From contig NZ_JAKCPW010000006.1 in NCBI RefSeq assembly GCF_021440085.1, positions 310,001 to 374,000 of the forward strand: 64,000 nt of DNA, read 5' to 3'. How positions within the stretch are numbered: position 1 is the stretch's first letter; each line of letters opens with the position of its first letter. The notes below the pieces were generated by a model. That model searched no databases, was not told the DNA's origin, and saw only the letters and a program-made list of their open reading frames with translations. Positions 1 to 9,090 of this stretch are shown here, one piece after another. Made by a program: the position numbers and the translations under genes. Source of the stretch: Dyadobacter sp. CY261. GTDB taxonomy: Bacteria; Bacteroidota; Bacteroidia; Cytophagales; Spirosomataceae.

Positions 1-1707
1 AATCGCTTCACTCCTGAAATTCAGCACATTCGATAAACTTGTAAAATTACCCCCGGGGGATTTCGCTTCGATCCGATACCCGAAGTCCGATTGAGACGCC
101 AGGTCCAGCGTGTGGCTGGTCGAAAGACCTTTGGGAATCACATTAATCAGATTCCCGGGCTCATCGACCTGTTGAAGGTCGTAGGATTCCACCGGGTTGA
201 TGAACGGTGCATCCGGGTTCCATACAATGTTCGGCGTGTTCGTCGTCAGCAAAATGGAACAAACCGGGGCACTGAAAGATGGTGATTTGAGCTTGCAGGC
301 GTTTTCGTACTGAAACCGGTAACAATAGGAGTTTCTTGACGTGCTCACATTTGCGTCATCCCATTGCAGGCTTTGGTTGTTTGCTGGTGAAACGATTTCA
401 AAACTCGTACTTCCCAGCAGTGCACGCTCTACAATCAGGTTGTAGGAACTCGTAAGTCCCTCTCCGGAAAGTTCCACTTTTGTACCAATCGTATTTTCAT
501 CCTTAACAGTCACAACAGCATTGTTAATATCCGCTGGAGCCGACGTCTTGGGATCCAAACTGATAGGCGCTGAATATGATCTGACATCGTTCTCGACAAT
601 CGCCACGATTTCATATTGGTAGGTGTTACCGCATTTAACGTCGGTGTCTTCAAAGGAACGCTTGTCCGCGGTGGTAAAAATCACAGCTCCGTTCCGTTTG
701 AGTTGATACTCGACTAAACCAGCCGTATTGGGCTCATTCTCCCATTCCAATGCGATGATTTCATCCAACGACAAACCACCTTGTTTTATCGTCATGCTGC
801 TCACGATCGGACTTTTGATGATATTGCCGCAGATATCAGTAGACCAGAGCTGGAACCGATACACCACTTTCGGATCTAGCAAGGGTACCGACGCCGATTG
901 TGTTCCGCCAGTTTGCCCGCTTTTGTTGGTAAAGGTCAAATCTCCATCACCCTTGGCAATGTAGAGCTTGGTCTCCACACCTTCTATTCCTTCATAGATA
1001 ACCTTTGCATCACCACTCGCTGGCATTGACACATTTAAAATCCTGATTGCTTCCAGCGACGGAGGTGGCGTATTGGCATCAAGGGTAGTAGTATTGGTAC
1101 TTGTCGAACATTGTCCATTAGTGTACGTGCCCCTCAGGGTAATGGCAGGACGGGCGCCAGCATAGGTATGGTCAAAATAGGCTGTGGTGCTGGTTTTGAT
1201 GTTGACAGATTGCTTCGCCCCGTCGCCCCAGTTGATTTCAATAGCGTCGTATGCTTTGGAAATATCATCACTCGCAATCGTCAGGCGCACTTTTCCATTC
1301 TGGCAGGCAATAATCTCAGCATTCGGCCCCCTGGTCTCCTTCACGACCACATCTTTGCATTGGCTGAAACCCGTACCATTGGCGCTCCCATACTGCAATA
1401 TGGTGTACGTACCGGGAATCTGATAAGTGAAAGTAGAATCCTGTGTTGTCTCGCTGGTGTTTGGAGGTGTGTTTTGATTCCGATCGAACCGGAAGGCATA
1501 GGTGAGACTTTCCGGCTTGGGAACCAGATTTTTTACATTCACAGTTAAAGGGGCGCAACCTTCGGCGGGCATTACATTGAAACCACCTGTACTACCGCAA
1601 AAACTTTGTGTTGCCGCCGTTCTTGCAGTACTTTCCTGACCTGAAACTTCTAGCTGAGCGAGCGAAAAAATGCTCAGCAAAAATAGTATCAGTAGCTTAT
1701 GTTTCAT
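1..1707 (-). CDS. Secreted multidomain PKD/FN3-like surface protein, 5' part only
   Basis: An open frame runs on the minus strand from an ATG at 1707 to the left window edge: 569 codons without a stop in my translation, so the C-terminus is missing. Residues 1-23 form a signal peptide (MKHKLLILFLLSIFSLAQ, then a VSGQ-type end). Around residues 150-190 the sequence INWGDGAKQ followed by FDHTYAGA is typical of a PKD domain. Later segments have the spacing of fibronectin-III-like repeats (for example CGNTYQYEIVAI). Such proteins in Cytophagales usually end in a gliding-motility/CHU_C sorting domain for T9SS export, but that part lies outside the window. A surface adhesin or gliding-associated role is inference. 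Confidence 0.75.
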   Translation of the reverse strand, partial: MKHKLLILFLLSIFSLAQLEVSGQESTARTAATQSFCGSTGGFNVMPAEGCAPLTVNVKNLVPKPESLTYAFRFDRNQNTPPNTSETTQDSTFTYQIPGTYTILQYGSANGTGFSQCKDVVVKETRGPNAEIIACQNGKVRLTIASDDISKAYDAIEINWGDGAKQSVNIKTSTTAYFDHTYAGARPAITLRGTYTNGQCSTSTNTTTLDANTPPPSLEAIRILNVSMPASGDAKVIYEGIEGVETKLYIAKGDGDLTFTNKSGQTGGTQSASVPLLDPKVVYRFQLWSTDICGNIIKSPIVSSMTIKQGGLSLDEIIALEWENEPNTAGLVEYQLKRNGAVIFTTADKRSFEDTDVKCGNTYQYEIVAIVENDVRSYSAPISLDPKTSAPADINNAVVTVKDENTIGTKVELSGEGLTSSYNLIVERALLGSTSFEIVSPANNQSLQWDDANVSTSRNSYCYRFQYENACKLKSPSFSAPVCSILLTTNTPNIVWNPDAPFINPVESYDLQQVDEPGNLINVIPKGLSTSHTLDLASQSDFGYRIEAKSPGGNFTSLSNVLNFRSEAI

Positions 1708-1829
1708 TGTGAGTAAAGTAGGTTCCGCGGGGTGTGTTGTTGTGGATTGTTCCGTTGAAACGGATCGTGTAAATCCTGTGTTCAATCTGTAACGGACGTT
1801 CAAAAATAGAACTTTCGACATTATCAACG

Positions 1830-1837
1830 TACCTTTG
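1830..1837 (+). promoter_or_regulatory. Possible -7 element TACCTTTG upstream of ribBA
   Basis: TACCTTTG matches the Bacteroidota -7 consensus TAnnTTTG and lies 52 bases before the ribBA start. I see no good TTG box at the usual 18-22 base spacing, so support is only partial. The rest of the 1708-1888 leader shows no FMN-riboswitch signature. Confidence 0.35.
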
Positions 1838-1888
1838 CAGAGTAAAAACGAGTTTTAGTTTAAAACTATTTTTTCATTAACCCGATTA

Positions 1889-3142
1889 ATGAGTAATCAT
1901 ACCAACCCGATTGCGCTGGACTCTATCGAAGATGCCATCGAAGCGATCAAAAAAGGGGAACTCATCATTGTTGTCGATGATGAAGACCGTGAAAACGAAG
2001 GTGATTTTATCTGCGCTGCCGAATTGGTAACGCCAGAAATAGTCAATTTTATGGCAAGGGAAGGCCGCGGACTAATCTGCGTGCCGATCACCGAAGAACG
2101 CTGCGCCGAACTCGAACTGGAAATGATGGTGGGCAATAACACCGCCCTGCACGAAACCGCATTTACTGTTTCGGTCGATTTGCTCGGTCACGGCTGTACC
2201 ACGGGTATTTCCGCCAGCGACCGTTCCAAAACGATCCAGGCGCTCGTGAGCAAAGACACAAAGCCCGCCGACCTGGGCCGTCCCGGACATATTTTCCCGC
2301 TGAAAGCCAAACGTGGTGGCGTACTTCGCCGCACAGGCCATACAGAGGCCGCGATCGATTTTCCACGCCTGGCCGGACTGTCACCTGCCGGTGTGCTGGT
2401 TGAAATCCTGAATGAGGACGGCTCGATGGCACGACTGCCGCAACTGCGCGAAATAGCCAACCGCTTCAATCTCAAACTGGTCAGCATTAAAGACCTGATC
2501 GAGTATCGCTTGCGTGAAGAATCGCTGATCAAACGTGAGATCGGAGTGGATATGCCCACCAAATGGGGCCATTTTGACCTGATCGCTTACCGGCAGATCA
2601 ATACCGGTGACTTGCACCTCGCATTAGTAAAAGGTACCTGGGAAAAAGACGAGCCTGTACTCGTGCGCGTCCATTCGTCGTGCGTTACCGGTGACATTTT
2701 CGGCTCCTGCCGCTGCGACTGCGGACCTCAATTGCACGCTGCGATGGAAATGGTCGATAAAGCTGGCAAAGGTGTGATTGTTTATATGAACCAGGAAGGC
2801 CGTGGAATTGGTCTTTTAAATAAGCTAAGGGCTTATAAGTTGCAGGAAATGGGCCGTGATACCGTGGAAGCCAACCTGGAACTCGGTTTCCCGATGGACG
2901 ATCGCGACTATGGCGTAGGTGCCCAAATCCTTCGCGACCTGGAACTGACCAAGATCAAGCTGATCACTAATAATCCCAAAAAACGTGCCGGATTAATCGG
3001 CTATGGCCTCGAAATAGTGGATTCTGTGGGAATTGAAATCCCGTCCAATCCCTATAACGAGAAGTACCTGATGACAAAGCGGGACAAAATGGGCCACAGC
3101 CTTAGCAATCTAACCATCGTAGGACATAGCAAGGGCTTATGA
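1889..3142 (+). CDS. ribBA: Bifunctional 3,4-dihydroxy-2-butanone-4-phosphate synthase / GTP cyclohydrolase II
   Basis: This 417-residue protein catalyses both entry steps of riboflavin synthesis: ribulose-5-phosphate to dihydroxybutanone phosphate, and GTP to the diaminopyrimidine precursor. Residues 1 to about 205 are the RibB domain with the acidic metal site DDEDRENEGD and the GHGCTTGISASDR stretch. Residues from about 215 on are the RibA domain with the zinc-binding cysteines in SSCVTGDIFGSCRCDCG and the NQEGRGIG motif. Length is normal for a RibBA fusion. The stop overlaps the following acetyltransferase start by four bases (ATGA), implying translational coupling. No riboswitch was recognised upstream. 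Confidence 0.97.
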   Translation: MSNHTNPIALDSIEDAIEAIKKGELIIVVDDEDRENEGDFICAAELVTPEIVNFMAREGRGLICVPITEERCAELELEMMVGNNTALHETAFTVSVDLLGHGCTTGISASDRSKTIQALVSKDTKPADLGRPGHIFPLKAKRGGVLRRTGHTEAAIDFPRLAGLSPAGVLVEILNEDGSMARLPQLREIANRFNLKLVSIKDLIEYRLREESLIKREIGVDMPTKWGHFDLIAYRQINTGDLHLALVKGTWEKDEPVLVRVHSSCVTGDIFGSCRCDCGPQLHAAMEMVDKAGKGVIVYMNQEGRGIGLLNKLRAYKLQEMGRDTVEANLELGFPMDDRDYGVGAQILRDLELTKIKLITNNPKKRAGLIGYGLEIVDSVGIEIPSNPYNEKYLMTKRDKMGHSLSNLTIVGHSKGL

Positions 3143-3567
3143 CGATCGACATTGTTCGGACTGACGACGATATTCTCAAATGCCGCAGTGCCATCCAGGC
3201 CCTGCGGCCATTGCTTACCGACGACCTCTATTTCGACGCCGTCAAGCAAACCCTCGCGGATAACCGCCAAATCGTTTTTATCGAAGACGGCACCCCTGAT
3301 GCCGCCGCAGTGGCTGTTTTTGAAACCGGTTACAATCTTTTTCGAGGAAAATACATCTACATCGACGATCTTTCGGCATTGCCAACCCAGCGTGGAAAGG
3401 GTTATGCAGGGATGCTCCTTGACTGGATCGCAGATTATGCGCAGAAAGGAAATTTCAACGAAATCCACCTCGATTCGGGCGTAAATCCTGCCAGAACCGA
3501 CGCGCACCGTTTATATCTCAATAAAAGATTTCAGATTACGAGCCTGCATTTCGTAGCCAAGGTCTGA
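3139..3567 (+). CDS. GNAT-family N-acetyltransferase
   Basis: This 142-residue single-domain protein has the GNAT acetyl-CoA binding motif A as QRGKGYAGMLLDW (about residues 85-97), preceded by the strand YIYIDDLSALP. The C-terminal HRLYLNKRF resembles the usual motif B pattern (YxxxGF), with lysine in place of glycine. The acyl acceptor cannot be read from sequence. It overlaps ribBA by four bases and is probably translated from the same mRNA. A link to flavin metabolism is not otherwise supported. The downstream kinase starts 44 bases later and may be co-transcribed. Confidence 0.85.
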   Translation: MTIDIVRTDDDILKCRSAIQALRPLLTDDLYFDAVKQTLADNRQIVFIEDGTPDAAAVAVFETGYNLFRGKYIYIDDLSALPTQRGKGYAGMLLDWIADYAQKGNFNEIHLDSGVNPARTDAHRLYLNKRFQITSLHFVAKV

Positions 3568-3611
3568 CTTTCGGGTCGGATAGGCGGCTACTTTACTAGC
3601 AATATAACTAC

Positions 3612-4589
3612 ATGACAATCGATCAGATTTTTGAAGCATTTGATACCCTGCGTGTACTGGTAATCGGTGATGTAATGCTCGATTCATATGTTTGGGGGAA
3701 AGTGGAAAGAATATCCCCGGAAGCACCCGTACCGGTGGTCAATGTACAAAAAAGAGAGTACCGGCTGGGCGGGGCAGGCAATGTGCTGTTGAATGTGCAA
3801 TCTCTTGGTGCCGAAGCTATTATATGCTCCGTGATTGGGACCGACAGCCCCGGCGATCTCTTAGAAAACAGCCTTCAAGAAAAAGGATTGAATTGCGAAG
3901 GCCTGATCCGCAGCGACGCCCGCATCACCACCATCAAGGAACGCATTATCGCCGGCTCTCAACAAGTTGTACGGATTGATACGGAAACCGACAAGCCTGT
4001 TTCCAAAGCCGAAACTGAAAAACTGATCGCTAAAGCGAAGGAACTCATCCCTTCCTGCCACGTCATTATTTTTGAAGATTATGACAAAGGCGTGCTGACT
4101 CCCGAATCCATTGCAGAAATCACCGCATTCGCCAATGCCAGCAATGTGCCCACGGTCGTCGACCCGAAAAAGCGGAATTTCCTTGCTTATAACCACACAA
4201 CGCTTTTCAAACCAAACCTGAAAGAGCTTCGGGAAGGCCTGAAAGTGGATTTCAATGTGGATAACCTGGATGAGCTCAAAGCCATTGTCCAACATTTGAA
4301 AAACACGCTGCAAGTGAGAGGGGCATTGATTACTTTGTCTGAAAGAGGTGTTTTTATTGATTATCAAGAAGAAACACACCAACTCCCCGCGCACATCCGC
4401 CAGATCGCAGACGTTTCAGGAGCCGGTGATACCGTGATCAGCATTGCCGCCCTCTGCGTGGCGCTCGGGCTTCCGCCGGAAAACGTAGCCGCCATATCCA
4501 ATCTTGGTGGCGGATTGGTTTGCGAAATGGTCGGCGTGGTCCCTATCAATAAAGATCTGTTGAAATCGGAGGCAAAAAAGCTGATTTAG
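3612..4589 (+). CDS. hldE: PfkB-family sugar kinase, probable D-glycero-beta-D-manno-heptose-7-phosphate kinase
   Basis: This 325-residue ribokinase-fold protein resembles the kinase (RfaE domain I) half of HldE. The N-terminal DVMLDSYVWGKVERISPEAPVP segment and RLGGAGNVLLN glycine-rich loop are typical of this subfamily. The C-terminal ADVSGAGDTV carries the catalytic aspartate and anion hole of PfkB kinases. Its expected role is making heptose-1,7-bisphosphate for the lipopolysaccharide core. The adenylyltransferase half of E. coli HldE is absent, so a separate gene elsewhere would be needed; the hldE symbol therefore covers the kinase domain only. It follows ribBA and the acetyltransferase on the same strand. 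Confidence 0.85.
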   Translation: MTIDQIFEAFDTLRVLVIGDVMLDSYVWGKVERISPEAPVPVVNVQKREYRLGGAGNVLLNVQSLGAEAIICSVIGTDSPGDLLENSLQEKGLNCEGLIRSDARITTIKERIIAGSQQVVRIDTETDKPVSKAETEKLIAKAKELIPSCHVIIFEDYDKGVLTPESIAEITAFANASNVPTVVDPKKRNFLAYNHTTLFKPNLKELREGLKVDFNVDNLDELKAIVQHLKNTLQVRGALITLSERGVFIDYQEETHQLPAHIRQIADVSGAGDTVISIAALCVALGLPPENVAAISNLGGGLVCEMVGVVPINKDLLKSEAKKLI

Positions 4590-4591
4590 AC

Positions 4592-5572
4592 CTACCAATT
4601 GATCCCACCTTCGCCCAGGCTCATACGACGCATAAATTTAGATGATAAGCGTGAGCGGCTTGTGATGTAGCGCACACTCGCACCGATGTAAGGTGTGGTT
4701 GCTGGAGTATAAGAGGTGAGATTTTCGCGTGCGCTGTTGAATGTGCGAAGTTGCCGAAAAGTAGTTACGCCAGCCTCCAAAGACACATTAATAACTGAAA
4801 ACAAATGCGCATTCGCCGCAACGCCGGTTTTGATCTGTCTGTAATTCTCCCGTCGTAACGCTTTTTCCTCCGGCGTCTGTACCTGGAACCCGCCACTGTA
4901 ACCACTCAGCCCTGCCAGAAAATCGACGTTGAACCACTTAGTAGCTTTATAGTTGGCATTCATCATAAACGGCAATAAGGCGGAAACGCGCCAGTGCTTT
5001 CCTAACCCTTTATTTAACCCAAATACCGGAATAAAACGCAGTTTCTGATTATAAGCCAGCACCGACCCGTACATGAACTGAGTACGGAGCCCAAGAATAT
5101 GCATCCGTGCTGCGCCACCCCAAAAAAAAGGCTGCGGGCTAAAAAACGTCTCGTTACTTTCGGTCATGCCCAATCCGCCGCCGTAAACCCAAAGCCGGTC
5201 CTTAATACTTGCCTGCAAGCGTAGAATGCCGAGAGACAGCGTTTTATAGCCATTCGAAGGATCATTTTTGCTGTCAAAAGTAGGTTGTATCTGAGTGTAT
5301 TGAGCTAATGCAACTGTATGGACCGCCCGCAAATCAAACTTCTTCCGTAGACTATAACCGAGCTGCACTTCGCTTTGTAGCGGAATAATGCCGAGAAAGC
5401 CAGTCCTCGAAACGCCGTAGTCACGTGTTCCATCCAGGTTTGATGGCACATTGTACTCTGCTTTGAGTGTCAGGTTCGGATAGAAAAGTCGGCTGAGCGA
5501 GAAATGCTGGGCCTCTGCCGGAATGATCAGGCCCAGGAGCAGACAGGTTAACAGGTAGCGCGAGTTAGCCAT
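4592..5572 (-). CDS. Predicted outer-membrane beta-barrel protein (DUF6268-like)
   Basis: This 326-residue protein starts with a signal peptide (LLTCLLLGLIIPAEAQ, cleavage near residue 21). It is followed by many alternating hydrophobic/aromatic strands such as LWVYGGGLGM and MHILGLRTQFMYGSV, the pattern of a beta-barrel. It lacks a terminal aromatic-F signature and ends EGGINW. It resembles the Bacteroidota DUF6268 outer-membrane group; that family name is from recall and is tentative. It converges on the heptose kinase with a two-base gap, so the two stop codons are almost back to back. Function unknown. Confidence 0.6.
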   Translation of the reverse strand: MANSRYLLTCLLLGLIIPAEAQHFSLSRLFYPNLTLKAEYNVPSNLDGTRDYGVSRTGFLGIIPLQSEVQLGYSLRKKFDLRAVHTVALAQYTQIQPTFDSKNDPSNGYKTLSLGILRLQASIKDRLWVYGGGLGMTESNETFFSPQPFFWGGAARMHILGLRTQFMYGSVLAYNQKLRFIPVFGLNKGLGKHWRVSALLPFMMNANYKATKWFNVDFLAGLSGYSGGFQVQTPEEKALRRENYRQIKTGVAANAHLFSVINVSLEAGVTTFRQLRTFNSARENLTSYTPATTPYIGASVRYITSRSRLSSKFMRRMSLGEGGINW

Positions 5573-5767
5573 GCAGGAATGTTTGGGGGTGCGTTAAATG
5601 TTGGCAAATAACGCCAAAAGGATCGGGCTATTGTGCGGCTTACTTGTCCGGCAGAAGTTGATCAATGCTTTTTGGATTAAACTCAATACATTGCCGAACT
5701 AGTACAAAATAGATTTAAAGCAGTAATAACAATCAACAATCCAGACCCTTACAATCAACGGCTATTT

Positions 5768-6766
5768 ATGAAAAAACTGTATTTCCTGTTCCTTGTGGCC
5801 ATTCAAACGGCCGCATCAGCCCAAACTACCGAACCTACCTATGCCGAAAAGCTTGGCTATCCGAAGGGCAAAAAAGTGTTGATCATCCATGTCGATGACG
5901 TCGGGATGTCATATGAATCCAATCAGGGAGCGATCAAGGCTATTCGTGAAGGGGTAGCAAACTCTCTGAGCGTAATGATGCCATGCGGCTGGGTGCCGGG
6001 TTTTGTGCATTATTGGAAAGAAAACAAGGATATCGACGCAGGACTGCACCTTACAATGACCTCGGAATGGAAAGATTACCGATGGGGACCATTGGCAGGA
6101 AAAACCAATGTAAAAGGCCTTACCGATCCGGAAGGTGCATTGTGGCGGAGCGTGGCGGATGTCGTAAAAAATGCATCGGCCGACGAAGTCGAAACGGAAA
6201 TCCGTGCGCAGCTCGAACGCGCCCGCACGATGGGATTCGAACCGACACACCTTGATTCGCACATGGGCACGCTGTTCGCGAAGCCTGAGTTTTTGGAAAG
6301 ATATCTGAAAGTTGGAATGCAGGAGAAAATCCCTGTAATGTTCCCGGGTGGGCATAATACTGCCATCCGTGGGGAAGAAAAGATGATCGGGGAGCAGTTT
6401 GAAATGACACAAAAAGTGGGGAAGCAGCTTTGGAGCGCGGGGTTGCCGGTGTTAGATGACCTCGAAAACAGCAGCTACGGTTGGAAAGGGCCTGAGAATG
6501 GCGACAAGTCGGAAAAAGCTTTACAGAAATACAAGACAGCCAAATACATCCAAGCCCTCGGCAAGCTGAAACCCGGCCTGACGATGGTGATCATGCATTG
6601 CACCATCCACACCGAAGTGTTCCCGCAAATCTCCGACTCCTGGCCCACCCGCGAAGGTGATTTCCTGGCCATGATCGATCCGGAATTGCGAAAGTATATT
6701 GAGAAAGAAGGGATTGTGCTGACGACCTGGCGCGAGGCTATGCAGCGCAGGGCAAAGGTGAAGTGA
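5768..6766 (+). CDS. Exported YdjC/ChbG-like carbohydrate deacetylase
   Basis: This 332-residue protein resembles the YdjC/ChbG family, which removes acetyl groups from amino sugars such as chito-oligosaccharides using a divalent metal. Visible motifs are IIHVDDVGMS (Asp-Asp metal/catalytic pair, about residues 39-48), DAGLHLTM and THLDSHMG, the expected metal histidines. A clear signal peptide (MKKLYFLFLVAIQTAASAQ) implies export, whereas ChbG of enteric bacteria is cytoplasmic. Proteins of this exported form are often annotated as polysaccharide deacetylase family. It stands alone, with 195 non-coding bases upstream, and converges on the following minus-strand gene. Confidence 0.82.
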   Translation: MKKLYFLFLVAIQTAASAQTTEPTYAEKLGYPKGKKVLIIHVDDVGMSYESNQGAIKAIREGVANSLSVMMPCGWVPGFVHYWKENKDIDAGLHLTMTSEWKDYRWGPLAGKTNVKGLTDPEGALWRSVADVVKNASADEVETEIRAQLERARTMGFEPTHLDSHMGTLFAKPEFLERYLKVGMQEKIPVMFPGGHNTAIRGEEKMIGEQFEMTQKVGKQLWSAGLPVLDDLENSSYGWKGPENGDKSEKALQKYKTAKYIQALGKLKPGLTMVIMHCTIHTEVFPQISDSWPTREGDFLAMIDPELRKYIEKEGIVLTTWREAMQRRAKVK

Positions 6767-6781
6767 CGATTTTGAGATGCG

Positions 6782-7279
6782 CTATGGTCGTCCTGAGTTA
6801 ATGTCATTCTGCTCCTCCCAAATGCGTTGCAATTCGACCACATCGCCAAGGTCTTTGGGGCGTGCGGTGGCTTGCTTTTCGGTAATCAGGTCGCGCAAGT
6901 GGATGACCCGGAAAGGCACACCATCGTAATCCGCATCCAGGCCCCGTTCGTAGCACGAGTCGAAATCAGTTTCCGTAAATGCTTTCAATGAATGTCCGAG
7001 ATCCAGTTCAAAACCCGATTTTCCGAATCGGACCGACGTCCAACCGAAAATGAGCGGCATATTTTTTAGAAGTTCAGCGCCGACTACATCATTTTCAAGC
7101 AAGGCCTGTACAAATGCTTCGGTATTCTCCCGGGTATTGCCTATCCAGAGGTCCATATCTAGGGTCGTCCGGACGTGACCATGGACCACACCTGCCATAC
7201 CGCCGACCAGAAGGTACTTTACGTGATGTTGGTTCAGGCTTTTTAAGAGTTGCAAAACGTCATCACTGCTAATGTCCAT
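6782..7279 (-). CDS. Nucleotidyltransferase-fold protein (DUF6036/AbiEii-like)
   Basis: From the ATG at 7279 the product has 165 residues. It has the nucleotidyltransferase signature as VKYLLVGGMAGVVHGHVRTT followed by the hydrophobic-Asp-x-Asp strand DMDLWIG. Such proteins are found as AbiEii-type toxins and as stand-alone proteins of unknown role. A longer frame opens at 7477, but its first part overlaps the lpdA terminator (7450-7482), so that start is rejected; an ATG at 7393 remains possible. No AbiEi-type partner sits next to it, so a toxin-antitoxin role is not supported. The C-terminal HLRDLITEKQATARPKDLGD is conserved in this type of protein. Confidence 0.7.
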   Translation of the reverse strand: MDISSDDVLQLLKSLNQHHVKYLLVGGMAGVVHGHVRTTLDMDLWIGNTRENTEAFVQALLENDVVGAELLKNMPLIFGWTSVRFGKSGFELDLGHSLKAFTETDFDSCYERGLDADYDGVPFRVIHLRDLITEKQATARPKDLGDVVELQRIWEEQNDINSGRP

Positions 7280-7443
7280 TGAATGCTTGTTTTTGTTCCT
7301 TGGGTTGGCGCGAAAAAGTTTGCTTGCGACCTCATTGAGGCGAATAAACGTCTCGATGTTCCCGGAGTAGTTAGGCAGGATGCTGGCAGGCATGAAAGTT
7401 GAGCGGTGTTTTAATAAAGTTAATCCCAATTCGTAGAACTCCC

Positions 7444-7482
7444 AAAAACAACAAATGCCCGGACAGCTTCCAGGCATTTGTT
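7444..7482 (-). terminator. Rho-independent terminator of lpdA
   Basis: Perfect 10-bp inverted repeat (7450-7459 with 7473-7482, arm AACAAATGCC) followed on the minus strand by a T run at 7448-7444. It lies 28 bases beyond the lpdA stop. Confidence 0.85.
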
Positions 7483-7509
7483 ACTACATATATTTCTAGA
7501 ATCGAAGTC

Positions 7510-8907
7510 CTATAAATCGATCGCCTCGCCGTATGCCGCTTCGGCAGCGCCTTTCAGTGCTTCCGACATAGTCGGGTGCGGGTGGATCGAGCGGAGGATT
7601 TCGTGAGATGTAGTTTCCAGTTTGCGGGCAACTACTACTTCCGCGATCATTTCTGTTACGTTCGCGCCGATCATGTGGGCACCGAGGAATTCGCCGTATT
7701 TCGCATCAAAGATTACTTTTACGAAACCGTCGGTAACGCCCGCTCCCACCGCTTTACCAGAAGCTTTGAATGGGAATTTGCCAACTTTGATATCGTAACC
7801 TGCTTCTTTCGCCTTTTTCTCGGTGAAACCTACCGATGCGATTTCTGGCTGGCAGTAAGTACATCCAGGAATGTTTCCGTAATCCAACGCTTCGGTTTTG
7901 TGACCTGCGATTTTCTCAGCACAGATAATCCCTTCAGCGGTTGCCACGTGCGCCAATGCCTGGCCTGGCGTACAGTCGCCAATCGCGTAGAAGCCCGGAA
8001 CGCTGGTTTCGTACCATTCGTTGACGACGATCTTACCTTTTTCGGTTTTGATACCTGTTTCTTCCAGACCGATGTTTTCGATATTCGCAACGATACCCGC
8101 TGCTGAAAGTACCACCTCCACTTCGAAAGTCTTTTCACCTTCCGGTGTTTTCACAGTCACTTTGCAGCCGTTGCCACTTGTGTCTACTTTCTCAACCGAA
8201 GAATTTACCAAAGTTTCGATTCCGATCTTTTTGTACTGCTTCGCAATCTCTTTTGAAATTTCTTCGTCTTCAACCGGAACCAGATTAGGGAGGAATTCCA
8301 CCACGGTTACCTTGGTTCCCATTGAGTTATAAACGTAAGCAAACTCCATTCCGATTGCGCCAGAACCGATTACCAGCATGGAAGCAGGCTTCTTTTCAAG
8401 GCTCATCGCCTTGCGGTATTCGATGATTTTTTCGCCGTCGAGTTTGATATTGGGCAACTCGCGCGCGCGGGCACCGGTTGCGATGATTACGCCTTTCGAT
8501 GCGGAGTAGTCGGTTTTTTTGCCATCCTTATCCGTTACCTCCACCGTTTTCTGGCCCTTTACTTTACCGGTACCGACGATGACGTCAATTTTATTTTTTT
8601 TCATCAGGAACGACACGCCTTTGCTCATGGTGTCGGCCACGCCGCGGCTGCGTTTGATTACTGCGCCGAAGTCGGCCGAAGAATCACCCACATTAATACC
8701 GTAATCGCTTGAATGCTTGATGTATTCAAATACCTGGGCACTTTTGAGGAGTGCTTTGGTTGGGATACAGCCCCAGTTAAGGCAAATCCCACCTAAACTT
8801 TCTTTTTCAACAACTGCAACTTTAAGTCCTAATTGGGAAGCACGAATGGCTGCGGGATAACCCCCGGGGCCGCTACCAATTACAATCACATCATATGTTT
8901 GAGCCAT
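7510..8907 (-). CDS. lpdA: Dihydrolipoyl dehydrogenase (E3)
   Basis: This 465-residue FAD flavoprotein reoxidises dihydrolipoamide in the pyruvate and 2-oxoglutarate dehydrogenase complexes. The N-terminal GSGPGGYPAAIRASQLG is the FAD dinucleotide-binding fold. The redox disulfide is in GGICLNWGCIPTKALL, the NAD fold is VIGSGAIGMEFAY, and the dimer-interface catalytic pair is in the C-terminal HPHPTMSE. Length is that of a bare E3 without a lipoyl domain. It is transcribed alone, ends in its own terminator, and no E1/E2 genes are adjacent. A TAACTTTG element at 8961-8954 on its strand may be the -7 box. Confidence 0.97.
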   Translation of the reverse strand: MAQTYDVIVIGSGPGGYPAAIRASQLGLKVAVVEKESLGGICLNWGCIPTKALLKSAQVFEYIKHSSDYGINVGDSSADFGAVIKRSRGVADTMSKGVSFLMKKNKIDVIVGTGKVKGQKTVEVTDKDGKKTDYSASKGVIIATGARARELPNIKLDGEKIIEYRKAMSLEKKPASMLVIGSGAIGMEFAYVYNSMGTKVTVVEFLPNLVPVEDEEISKEIAKQYKKIGIETLVNSSVEKVDTSGNGCKVTVKTPEGEKTFEVEVVLSAAGIVANIENIGLEETGIKTEKGKIVVNEWYETSVPGFYAIGDCTPGQALAHVATAEGIICAEKIAGHKTEALDYGNIPGCTYCQPEIASVGFTEKKAKEAGYDIKVGKFPFKASGKAVGAGVTDGFVKVIFDAKYGEFLGAHMIGANVTEMIAEVVVARKLETTSHEILRSIHPHPTMSEALKGAAEAAYGEAIDL

Positions 8908-8953
8908 TTTCCGGTATTTTTATTGTACGAAATGGGTTGACAAAATTTTCACG

Positions 8954-8961
8954 CAAAGTTA
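8954..8961 (-). promoter_or_regulatory. Possible -7 element of lpdA
   Basis: On the minus strand this reads TAACTTTG, matching TAnnTTTG, 47 bases before the lpdA ATG. No TTG box was found at the expected distance. Confidence 0.35.
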
Positions 8962-9035
8962 AGACGATTTGCCAGAATGCCTACATCTGAGAAGTCGCCT
9001 ATTTAAGTGAAACAGACCGTTGTTGTGATTTGTTC

Positions 9036-9043
9036 TACCTTTG
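9036..9043 (+). promoter_or_regulatory. Possible -7 element upstream of prfB
   Basis: TACCTTTG matches TAnnTTTG but lies 172 bases before the prfB start, with the 9091-9150 hairpin in between. No matching TTG box at 18-22 bases. The hairpin would then be in the 5' leader. Confidence 0.3.
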
Positions 9044-9090
9044 TAAGACTGAGCTCCTATCGTAATTGGAACGGTTTAAGCACAATGTCA

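Noticed and set aside
1708..1888. FMN riboswitch before ribBA
   Set aside because: The conserved RFN segments were not found in the leader.
6782..7279. AbiE-type toxin-antitoxin system
   Set aside because: Only a nucleotidyltransferase-like protein is present; no AbiEi partner adjoins it.
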